NCBI GenBank assembly: GCA_905234775.1 | Contig: CAJOJC010000098.1 | Location: 1 to 6,515, forward strand | DNA length: 6,515 nucleotides | From: an uncultured Bacteroidales bacterium | Lineage (GTDB): Bacteria; Bacteroidota; Bacteroidia; Bacteroidales; UBA932 | Direction: 5' to 3' | In this document: piece after piece, positions 1-5,503 of the stretch | Numbering within the stretch: position 1 is the stretch's first letter | Layout: each line of letters opens with the position of its first letter | Translations under genes and position numbers: made by a program | The notes under the pieces: model-generated | What the model was told of the DNA's origin: nothing | The model's input: the letters and a program-made list of their open reading frames with translations, nothing else | Database searches by the model: none

Positions 1-779
1 AAGAAAGGAACGTTTGCTTCGCCTGCAACGGCCTTCGCAAGGAGGGTCTTACCCGTTCCGGGAGGGCCTACGAGCAGGGCGCCCTTAGGGATCTTGGCTC
101 CAAGGGAGGTGTATTTCTGGGGATTCTTAAGGAAGTCGACTATCTCGACCACCTCTTCTTTAGCGCCATATAGGCCGGCAACGTCTTTAAATGTAACGTT
201 GACCTTGTTCTTGTCTGTAAGCTTGCCCTGGGCCTTTCCTACATTGAAGGGGTTCATTCCGCCTCCCTGGCCGCCGGGGCCGCCCATTCCGCGGTTCATT
301 CCGCGGAACATCCAGATCCAGAACACGATAAGAAGGAGCAAGGGCAGGGTCCACTGAAGGACGCCGTCCCATATCTTACTGTCGTGTTCCATGATGATCG
401 GGACGCGCTGGGACTCTTCTAGCTGGGCATTCAGTTCGCCGAACTCGCGCTCGGCGTCGAAGGTGCCGGAGACAAGGAAACTGAAGTGCGGCGATTTAGC
501 CGGCACTTCCCCCGGGAAACGGCTCTTGTACTGCTCTATACGGTCAGGCTTTATCGTGATGGTTCCCTTGAAGTCGTTGCGGACGAAGTGAATGTCTTTC
601 ACGTCTCCTTTGAGGACCATTTCCTGGACTTCCGCCCACTCTACTTTCTGGGGATTAGCCTTGCTGCCATCTCTAAAGAGAAGGAAGAAGATACCTCCAA
701 CGAGCAGGATGTAGAACCAGGAAAGGTTCAGCTTGATAGTCTTTATCTTCGGGGTGTTTTTCTTTTTATTCGTACTCAT
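1..779 (-). CDS. ftsH: ATP-dependent zinc metalloprotease FtsH, N-terminal part (partial)
   Basis: FtsH is a membrane-anchored AAA+ protease that unfolds and degrades membrane and short-lived cytosolic proteins. The frame is open for 259 codons from ATG at 779 to the window edge, so the rest of the ATPase and the HEXXH protease domain lie outside. Visible parts in order: a lysine-rich cytoplasmic start (residues 1-16), first membrane segment about 19-35, a periplasmic domain about 36-139, second membrane segment about 140-158, a Gly/Met-rich linker about 160-175, then the AAA+ start with VTFKDVAG and Walker A GPPGTGKT at 238-245. The start codon overlaps the rsfS stop as ATGA, implying translational coupling. 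The conserved [16 protein letters not shown] block makes the family assignment secure. Only the protease half is unseen, so an inactive paralogue cannot be excluded. Confidence 0.96.
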   Translation of the reverse strand, partial: MSTNKKKNTPKIKTIKLNLSWFYILLVGGIFFLLFRDGSKANPQKVEWAEVQEMVLKGDVKDIHFVRNDFKGTITIKPDRIEQYKSRFPGEVPAKSPHFSFLVSGTFDAEREFGELNAQLEESQRVPIIMEHDSKIWDGVLQWTLPLLLLIVFWIWMFRGMNRGMGGPGGQGGGMNPFNVGKAQGKLTDKNKVNVTFKDVAGLYGAKEEVVEIVDFLKNPQKYTSLGAKIPKGALLVGPPGTGKTLLAKAVAGEANVPF

Positions 780-1126
780 CTTGCTTTATATGTCTTGTGG
801 GGAGCGTCTGCCCAGAGGTCTTCCAGGCGGTAGAAATCGCGGTATTCTTTCTGGAAAACGTGGACCACTATATTTCCGAAGTCCATGATGACCCAGAAAT
901 TGTTTTCCATACCCTGGATTTTCGAGGGCTTTAATCCGAGTTTCTCCTTCGCTTCCTTAAGTATATTGTCCGCTATTGCGGATACGTTGGTAGTGGAACT
1001 GCCGTCGCAGACTACGAAATAGTCTGTAATCGCCGTTCCGATACTGCGGAGGTCTATCGAGACAACGTTCTCCCCCTTTTTGTCGAGGATGGCGTCTGCG
1101 ATGACGCGCAGGTCGTGTGTAATCAT
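776..1126 (-). CDS. rsfS: Ribosomal silencing factor RsfS (Iojap family)
   Basis: RsfS binds ribosomal protein L14 (uL14) on the large subunit and blocks subunit joining, lowering translation in starvation or stationary phase. The 116-residue product has the usual family length. Family hallmarks seen: an N-terminal helix followed by [10 protein letters not shown], the core [11 protein letters not shown] (about residues 34-44), the NVSAIAD helix, and the C-terminal block from [15 protein letters not shown] through [11 protein letters not shown]. The ATG at 1126 lies just downstream of an AT-rich promoter region and no longer version is needed. Its TGA overlaps the ftsH ATG by 4 bases, so the two genes are probably translated together from one mRNA. 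No truncation or unusual composition is seen. Confidence 0.95.
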   Translation of the reverse strand: MITHDLRVIADAILDKKGENVVSIDLRSIGTAITDYFVVCDGSSTTNVSAIADNILKEAKEKLGLKPSKIQGMENNFWVIMDFGNIVVHVFQKEYRDFYRLEDLWADAPHKTYKAR

Positions 1127-1143
1127 AAGCAGAAAATTATATG

Positions 1144-1151
1144 TATTTTTG
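1144..1151 (+). promoter_or_regulatory. Candidate -7 promoter element for birA
   Basis: TATTTTTG matches the Bacteroidota -7 consensus TAnnTTTG exactly. It would place a transcription start near 1158, giving a leader of about 31 nt before the birA ATG. No good -33 TTTG is seen at the expected distance, so the call rests on the -7 match and the position in a short divergent gap. It forms the left arm of a palindrome with the opposing rsfS element. Confidence 0.45.
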
Positions 1152-1156
1152 TACTA

Positions 1157-1164
1157 CAAATATA
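1157..1164 (-). promoter_or_regulatory. Candidate -7 promoter element for rsfS-ftsH
   Basis: Read on the minus strand this is TATATTTG, an exact TAnnTTTG match. Transcription would start near 1150, leaving a leader of about 24 nt before the rsfS ATG at 1126. No clear -33 element is found. It overlaps the birA promoter so closely that RNA polymerase could hardly occupy both at once. Confidence 0.45.
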
Positions 1165-1188
1165 AACAAAAATAGGACCTAAATAAAG

Positions 1189-1788
1189 ATGTCAGGAATT
1201 AAGTGGTTTGCGGAGCTGGATTCGACCAACAACGAGGCCAGAAGGACTCTGGAAGGGCTTGACAATTTTTCAGTGCTAGCGACAGTAAGTCAGACTGCCG
1301 GCCGCGGACAGGGCCTCCATACCTGGTACGCAACTCCCGGCAAGAACCTCACTTTCACTATCGTCTTCCGCCCGCGCCTGCTTCCTGCCCGCGACGGGAT
1401 CCTTATCACTCATATCACTACCGTTTCTCTGGTAAAGTATCTGGAGTTCCACGGCGTAGAGGCCAGGATCAAGTGGCCCAACGACATCTGGGTCGGCGAT
1501 AAGAAAATCTGCGGAATCCTTATCGAGAACGTTCTCGACGGCCAGTTCATAGACGCCAGCATCATAGGAATAGGCCTCAATATCAATGAAGAAGGCTGGC
1601 CGGAATACCTCCCTAACCCGGTATCCCTTAAGGACCTCACGGGAAAGCAGTACGATATCCGCGCGGAACTGGAGGCCTTCTACAAAATTTTCTGCCGCCA
1701 TGCCGAGATGATAACCGGCGAAGACGGCAGAAAACTGTTGCAAGAAGAATTTGGAAAGAGAGTCTTCAGGCTTCCTGAAGCGCTTTGA
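1189..1788 (+). CDS. birA: Biotin--[acetyl-CoA-carboxylase] ligase, catalytic domain only
   Basis: Biotin protein ligase makes biotinyl-AMP and attaches biotin to a lysine of carrier proteins such as the acetyl-CoA carboxylase BCCP. The 199-residue product starts directly with the catalytic fold (ELDSTNNEAR, residues 9-18), so it lacks the N-terminal DNA-binding domain of E. coli BirA. Seen next: the biotin/AMP loop QTAGRGQ (35-41), PGKNLTF (50-56), KWPND (95-99) with the conserved lysine, KICGILIE (106-113) and IGIGLNIN (126-133). An in-frame TAA at 1180-1182 fixes the ATG at 1189. The protein stops after FGKRVFRLPEAL, where relatives continue with a small SH3-like C-terminal domain; that domain is missing and no remnant is readable in other frames. 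The last 23 bp overlap rpe tail to tail. The family call is secure; full activity is uncertain. Confidence 0.92.
   Translation: MSGIKWFAELDSTNNEARRTLEGLDNFSVLATVSQTAGRGQGLHTWYATPGKNLTFTIVFRPRLLPARDGILITHITTVSLVKYLEFHGVEARIKWPNDIWVGDKKICGILIENVLDGQFIDASIIGIGLNINEEGWPEYLPNPVSLKDLTGKQYDIRAELEAFYKIFCRHAEMITGEDGRKLLQEEFGKRVFRLPEAL
1764..1780. terminator. Hairpin in the birA/rpe convergent overlap, possible weak bidirectional terminator
   Basis: CTTCAGG (1764-1770) and CCTGAAG (1774-1780) are perfect inverted repeats separated by CTT, a 7-bp stem with a 3-nt loop. It lies inside both genes, covering the rpe stop codon and the last codons of birA. Neither strand has a strong U-tract after the stem, so it may only slow or protect the RNA 3' ends rather than act as a strong intrinsic terminator. 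Confidence 0.35.
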
Positions 1789-2410
1789 TAACGGCCGCAG
1801 GGTCTTCTGCGCCGAGAACCGCGCTTCCTCCTACCACTACATCCGCTCCCGCCTCGGCGAGGGCTTTGACGTTTGACGGATTGACTCCGCCGTCTACTTC
1901 GATAAGGGTTTTCGCGCCCTTCTTTACTATCTCTGCCCTAAGGCTGGAGACTCTGTCTATAGTTTCGTAGATGAATTTTTGTCCTCCGAAACCCGCGAAG
2001 ACGGACATCACGAGGATGAAATCTGCTTTTCCTACATATTTGAAGACCTTCTCGATGCGGACGTCCGGATTAAGGGCTACTCCTACCTTCAAGCCTAGTT
2101 TGTGGGCCTGGCGGATGAAGCGGGAGGTCCTGCAGCCGGAGGCTTCGTAGTGGAAGCTGACCCAACTGACTCCGAGTTCCTTGAGCCTTTCGAACCATTT
2201 GTCCGGGTTCACCACCATAAGGTGTGCGTCCAGAGGTTTAGTCGCGATGGAGGCGATACCCTGAACTACCGGGAAGCCGAAAGAGATGTTGGGAACCAGA
2301 GTTCCGTCCATGATATCCAGATGGATAAGGTCGGCGTGTTGATCGACTACCCTGACATCTTTTTCCAGATGCAGGAAGTCGGCCGTAAGAAGTGATGGAG
2401 CTACTAACAT
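1766..2410 (-). CDS. rpe: Ribulose-phosphate 3-epimerase
   Basis: Rpe interconverts D-ribulose 5-phosphate and D-xylulose 5-phosphate in the pentose phosphate pathway, a cytosolic metal-dependent TIM-barrel enzyme. The 214-residue length is typical. Catalytic and metal-binding residues are all present: H30 and D32 in HLDIMDG, D35, H63 in DAHLMV and D173 in EVDGGV; the phosphate-binding end is VVGGSAV. One departure is VFAGFGGQ at 137-144, where many homologues have VNPGFGGQ; the glycines are kept. The ATG at 2410 gives the canonical MLVAPSLLTADF start. It begins one base after the pepD stop, so it is almost certainly cotranscribed with pepD. It ends inside the convergent birA gene. Confidence 0.97.
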   Translation of the reverse strand: MLVAPSLLTADFLHLEKDVRVVDQHADLIHLDIMDGTLVPNISFGFPVVQGIASIATKPLDAHLMVVNPDKWFERLKELGVSWVSFHYEASGCRTSRFIRQAHKLGLKVGVALNPDVRIEKVFKYVGKADFILVMSVFAGFGGQKFIYETIDRVSSLRAEIVKKGAKTLIEVDGGVNPSNVKALAEAGADVVVGGSAVLGAEDPAAVIKALQEA

Positions 2411-2411
2411 T

Positions 2412-3833
2412 TTACTTGAAATTGACTACTACGTCCTCCAGATGACGGACAAACTTATCAAGGCTGGCGAGCTCGAGCTTCTCTCCGGGGGCATGGACTC
2501 CGCGGAGGGTAGGCCCGAACGAGATCATATCGAGGTCCGGGAACTTCTCGAGGAACAGACCGCACTCGAGGCCGGCGTGGATGGCAAGAACGAGCGGCTC
2601 AACCCTGAAGCATTTCTTGTAGGACTCTACGCACACCTTGAGGATGTGTGAGTTGACGTTGGGGTTCCAGCCGGGATACTCGCTCAGGTGGACGACTTTC
2701 GCACCTCCGAGCGCGAGGGCTGCCTCTACCTTAGCTGCGGCGGCGCGGCAGGCTGGTTTAGAGCTGCTGCGCTGGCTCGTGCAGACGAAGACGGTATTGT
2801 CCGAGAGGTCTGTATGGACCGCGGCGAGGTTGGTCGAGGTCTCGACGAAGTCTTTGATGTCCTGGCTCATGGCGAGAACGCCGTGGGGGCAGGCATACAG
2901 CGAAGCGACTATCCTGCGGGTACTCGCGGCGTCCATGGCCTGCTTCGACTCTGCTGGGGCGGTAGTGAAGACGAGGCCGGAGTCGGTAGTGTGATACTCG
3001 TCGGCCACTGTCTTTCCGAATTCGGCGAAGGCGGTCTTAACAGCCGCAGCGTTTTCAACCGCGACTATCGCGCTGCTCTCGCGGGCGATGGCGTTGTGTT
3101 TTCCGCCGCCGTCGAAGCAGACGAGCCTGAGGCCGGAGTCCAGCTGGGAGTAGAGGAAGCGCAGGAGCAGCATCACGGTGTTCGCCCTGCCCTTGTTGAT
3201 GTCGTCGCCGCTGTGGCCGCCGATACCGCCGGAGATCGTGAGTTTTAGGATCTCGCGGGCAGCGACCGGCTCGGTCGAGAAGGTGTAGGTGGCTTCCGTA
3301 GTCACTCCGCCGGCGCAGCCGATGAACATCTGGCCTTCGTCTTCGGAGTCGAGGTTGATAAGGGTCTTACCGCTGAAGAAGCCGGCCTTCATAGCCTCGG
3401 CGCCGTCCATTCCCGTCTCTTCCGAGATGGTGAAGATACACTCGAGGGGACCGGTTTTGTCGTCGCTTTCGAGAAGGGCCAGGCAGGCGGCGATACCTAT
3501 TCCGTCGTCTGCTCCCAGGGTAGTCTCCTTAGCGATCATCCAACCGTCTTCGATGACGTATTCGATGGGGTCTTTGAGGAAGTCGTGCGCTGAGCCGGCG
3601 AGTTTCTCGCAGACCATGTCCTGATGGGCCTGAAGAACGAGCGTAGGCACATTTTCCTTACCGGGAGCGGCGGGCCTGCAGATGCAGACATTGCCTATTT
3701 CATCGCGCCTAGCCTCGAGGCCGTGCTGTTTCGCCCAATCCAGGAGCCATGCGGTGATGGGCTCTTCGTGTCCCGACTCGCGGGGAATATGGGTAATCTC
3801 CTTGAAAATCTCAAGGACTCTTTTTGCATCCAT
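2412..3833 (-). CDS. pepD: Aminoacyl-histidine dipeptidase (peptidase M20C, PepD)
   Basis: PepD is a cytosolic dizinc dipeptidase that cleaves Xaa-His and other dipeptides, recycling amino acids from peptides. The 473-residue product is close to the family length. Expected residues are visible: H70 and D72 in QAHQDMV, bridging D109 in LGADDGIG, E138/E139 in ISEETG (general base and ligand), D162 in NLDSEDEG, and H447 near the C-terminus in RGVHAPGEKLEL as the last zinc ligand. GGHSGDDINKGRAN marks the lid/dimer domain seen in M20 peptidases. The ATG at 3833 lies 8 bp beyond the true (frameshifted) end of dnaA, and rpe follows after one base, so an operon dnaA-pepD-rpe is likely. Long open frames on the opposite strand here are shadows. 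Confidence 0.96.
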   Translation of the reverse strand: MDAKRVLEIFKEITHIPRESGHEEPITAWLLDWAKQHGLEARRDEIGNVCICRPAAPGKENVPTLVLQAHQDMVCEKLAGSAHDFLKDPIEYVIEDGWMIAKETTLGADDGIGIAACLALLESDDKTGPLECIFTISEETGMDGAEAMKAGFFSGKTLINLDSEDEGQMFIGCAGGVTTEATYTFSTEPVAAREILKLTISGGIGGHSGDDINKGRANTVMLLLRFLYSQLDSGLRLVCFDGGGKHNAIARESSAIVAVENAAAVKTAFAEFGKTVADEYHTTDSGLVFTTAPAESKQAMDAASTRRIVASLYACPHGVLAMSQDIKDFVETSTNLAAVHTDLSDNTVFVCTSQRSSSKPACRAAAAKVEAALALGGAKVVHLSEYPGWNPNVNSHILKVCVESYKKCFRVEPLVLAIHAGLECGLFLEKFPDLDMISFGPTLRGVHAPGEKLELASLDKFVRHLEDVVVNFK

Positions 3834-3841
3834 AGAAGAAA

Positions 3842-3985
3842 TTATATTTCGACAGGAGCGAGGATGCCCTGAAGATCAGTGACATACTTCTTGAAGATCC
3901 TGTCTGTTGACATCAGGTCGGAGACGATGGTGCAGGAATGGAGGACGGTACTGTGATCTTTACCGCCGGTCTCTGCTCCGATAGT
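3842..3985 (-). pseudogene. dnaA: Out-of-frame C-terminal remainder of DnaA domain IV
   Basis: In a different frame from the main dnaA reading frame, 47 codons followed by TAA (3844-3842) encode TIGAETGGKDHSTVLH and onward to ILAPVEI. This is the second half of the DnaA helix-turn-helix, with the GGKDHSTVLH signature that contacts the DnaA box, and the C-terminal helix. It should be fused to the upstream gene. No start codon belongs to it, so it is not a gene by itself. The preserved sequence suggests that the break is recent or a sequence error. Confidence 0.9.
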
Positions 3986-5255
3986 TGCTGATGAGGTTAC
4001 GGCAGAGGTACATGGAGATCTGACGGGCCTGCACTATCTGGCGCTTGCGGGAGTTCGAGATAAGGTCTGCGTGAGTAATCTTGAAGTACTCGCAGACTGT
4101 ATCCTGGACTTTTGAAATGCTGATTTCGTTGGTATTCTCACCCACTATCTTGTCTACTATACTGCTGGCAAGCTCGACAGTACAGTCTTTGTGTGTGAAG
4201 GTAGAGTATGCCATCATCGAGATCAGGGCTCCTTCGAGCTCTCTGAAGTTGTTCTTAACATTGATGGCGATGTGTTTCAAGACATCTTCGTCTACCGTAA
4301 GGCCTTCCTGGAGGCAGCGCCTGCGAAGCATTGCGAGGCGGGTTGCGAAATCGGGGTGTCCCAATTCTACCGACAGGCCCCACTTGAAGCGTGAAAGCAT
4401 TCTCTCCTCGAAGCCGGCCAGATCTTTAGGAGCGCGGTCTGAGGTAAGGATGAGCTGCTTACCGTTCTGATGGAGGTGATTGAAGATATTGAAGAAGGCG
4501 TTCTGGCTGCCGGTTCCGATCAGATCCTGGATATCGTCCACTATGAGGACATCTATCTTCATATAGAACGCGAGGAAGTCCGTGAGTTTATTCCTCACGC
4601 TGGTTGCGTCCATATACTGGGTCTTGAATTCGTTTCCGGTAACGTAAAGAACCGTAAGGTCCGGATACTGCTCTTTTACGGAATTACCCACAGCCTGGGC
4701 GAGATGGGTCTTACCGAGACCCGAGCCACCGAAGATGAACAGAGGGTTGAAAGGGGTGACTCCGGGCTTGGACGATATGTCTTTACCTACTGTAATTCCG
4801 AGCTTGTTACACTCGCCTTCGATCAGGGTACTGAAACGGTAGGCGGGATTGAGCCTGGGGTCTATCTGGATCCTCTTAAGGCCGGGGAAAACAATCGCGC
4901 TGGGGTTTCCTGACGCATTGAAGGACGGAACCGAGACAGGTTTATTCTGGGCCGCGGCGCCCTCTGCGCCTGATACAGTGATGGACTGCTGGCCCTGGAC
5001 CGGCCTGACCCTGTACATCAGGCGCGCGCCGGCGCCGAGTTCCCTGCGGAGGGTTCTGCAGAGGATGTCGATGAAGGCGCTCTCCAGGTAACTCCTATAA
5101 TAATCTGTAGGAACTTCGATGGTGAGGGTGCTGTCTACAAGAGAAACGGGCCTGATAGGTTTGAACCAGGTCTCGTACTGTTGGGGTTCGATGTTCTGCT
5201 CGATAATGCGCAGACAGTTCTCCCACACTTGGATGTGTTTTTCGTTCTCTTGCAT
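3960..5255 (-). CDS. dnaA: Chromosomal replication initiator DnaA, frameshifted near its C-terminus
   Basis: DnaA binds DnaA boxes at the origin and, with ATP, opens the DNA to start replication. Visible order: domain I (W11 to about residue 85, with YETWFKPI), a variable linker about 87-130, the AAA+ domain from LNPAYRF (135) with Walker A GGSGLGKT (176-183), Walker B VLIVDD (236-241), sensor I ILTSDR (269-274), arginine finger R289 and sensor II R338 in FRELEG, then domain IV from about 377 with RKRQIVQARQISMYLC. The frame then runs into a wrong tail (residues 424-431) and TAA at 3962-3960. The correct continuation lies in another frame to 3842. Spacing against the family fits about 11 nt missing near 3986/3987, so an intact product would have about 474 residues. 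As written the protein lacks half its DNA-binding motif. Confidence 0.95.
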   Translation of the reverse strand: MQENEKHIQVWENCLRIIEQNIEPQQYETWFKPIRPVSLVDSTLTIEVPTDYYRSYLESAFIDILCRTLRRELGAGARLMYRVRPVQGQQSITVSGAEGAAAQNKPVSVPSFNASGNPSAIVFPGLKRIQIDPRLNPAYRFSTLIEGECNKLGITVGKDISSKPGVTPFNPLFIFGGSGLGKTHLAQAVGNSVKEQYPDLTVLYVTGNEFKTQYMDATSVRNKLTDFLAFYMKIDVLIVDDIQDLIGTGSQNAFFNIFNHLHQNGKQLILTSDRAPKDLAGFEERMLSRFKWGLSVELGHPDFATRLAMLRRRCLQEGLTVDEDVLKHIAINVKNNFRELEGALISMMAYSTFTHKDCTVELASSIVDKIVGENTNEISISKVQDTVCEYFKITHADLISNSRKRQIVQARQISMYLCRNLISNYRSRDRR

Positions 5256-5273
5256 TAAAAAGGTAAAGCGATT

Positions 5274-5296
5274 GGTTACTTAACTAACCGTCGGTT
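5274..5296. repeat. Two overlapping palindromes in the dnaA leader
   Basis: GGTTA (5274-5278) and TAACC (5285-5289) flank a central TTAA, forming a 16-bp palindrome with one mismatched pair. AACCG (5286-5290) and CGGTT (5292-5296) form a second palindrome that shares the AACC of the first. The site lies 19-41 bases upstream of the dnaA ATG, at or just after the candidate transcription start, which is a plausible operator position. No known regulator is recognised. Confidence 0.4.
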
Positions 5297-5298
5297 TG

Positions 5299-5326
5299 CA
5301 AAGGTGGGGGAAAAATTCTTAACAAA
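5299..5326 (-). promoter_or_regulatory. Weak candidate promoter for dnaA
   Basis: On the minus strand CACCTTTG (5306-5299) differs from TAnnTTTG only at its first base, and a TTTG (5326-5323) lies 16 bases upstream, shorter than the usual Bacteroides spacing of about 19. It would start transcription near 5292 with a leader of about 37 nt. The imperfect match and spacing keep this tentative. Confidence 0.25.
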
Positions 5327-5368
5327 AAATATATTTTGATGTTGTTTATTAATTTTTTTTGATGTAGA

Positions 5369-5401
5369 TTAAAAACAAGGGCCTCCAATTATTAGAGGCC
5401 C
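5369..5401 (-). terminator. Rho-independent terminator downstream of the amidase gene
   Basis: On the minus strand GGGCCTC and GAGGCCC (5401-5395 and 5385-5379) form a perfect 7-bp GC-rich stem with a 9-nt loop, followed by TTGTTTTT (5378-5371). This is a standard intrinsic terminator. Its orientation matches the amidase, whose stop lies about 100 nt upstream, and it separates that unit from dnaA. The plus strand has no T-run after the stem, so it works one way only. Confidence 0.85.
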
Positions 5402-5503
5402 CCATTATGTTGAAAATCAACCGTTTATAAAGTTTACATATGTGTAAGTGATTGATTATCGCGCTTCTTATAATTTAGAAACATTCAAAATAAGCCTGTC
5501 TAT

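Larger units (their letters stand above)
1144..1164. repeat. Near-perfect palindrome in the birA/rsfS divergent promoter
   Basis: The arms TATTTTTGTA (1144-1153) and TACAAATATA (1155-1164) pair at 9 of 10 positions around a single central C at 1154; the one mismatch is 1147/1161. Each arm contains one -7 element. It could be a symmetric bidirectional core promoter, an operator for a dimeric regulator, or both. The biotin ligase encoded here has no N-terminal helix-turn-helix, so it is not an obvious candidate for the regulator. Confidence 0.6.
5256..5503. other. AT-rich intergenic region between the amidase gene and dnaA
   Basis: This is the longest gap in the window. It holds, right to left, a roughly 100-nt 3' untranslated stretch after the amidase stop, an intrinsic terminator (5369-5401), an A/T-rich tract with two TTTTGATGT copies (5334-5342 and 5357-5365), and the dnaA leader with overlapping palindromes. 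Small inverted repeats also occur at 5409-5421 (GTTGA/TCAAC) and 5434-5447 (TTACA/TGTAA). I see no TTATCCACA-like DnaA boxes and no convincing coding frame, so an origin here is not supported. Confidence 0.7.

Noticed and set aside
1276..1743. 155-codon open frame on the minus strand opposite birA
   Set aside because: Antisense shadow of a well-supported biotin ligase; no domain or motif is recognisable in it.
2688..3248. 186-codon open frame on the plus strand opposite pepD
   Set aside because: It lies fully antisense to a clear M20C peptidase with all metal ligands, shows no recognisable motif, and is explained by GC-rich codon use of pepD.
3960..4000. Programmed ribosomal frameshift in dnaA
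   Set aside because: There is no slippery heptamer or stimulatory structure evident, and a shift would still leave about four residues missing from the helix-turn-helix turn, which fits a deletion better.
4470..4913. 147-codon open frame on the plus strand opposite the dnaA AAA+ domain
   Set aside because: It mirrors the conserved DnaA ATPase region and has no motif of its own.
5334..5365. Two TTTTGATGT copies 23 bp apart as a regulatory direct repeat
   Set aside because: They sit in a low-complexity A/T-rich tract where a 9-base repeat is weak evidence, and they match no known site.
5434..5484. 16-codon minus-strand frame starting at 5484
   Set aside because: Too short, no homology-like features, no ribosome binding signal, and followed by a terminator that belongs to the amidase transcript.
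5256..5503. Possible replication origin next to dnaA
   Set aside because: The region is AT-rich, but no TTATCCACA-like boxes are found on either strand, and the origin need not lie beside dnaA in this phylum.
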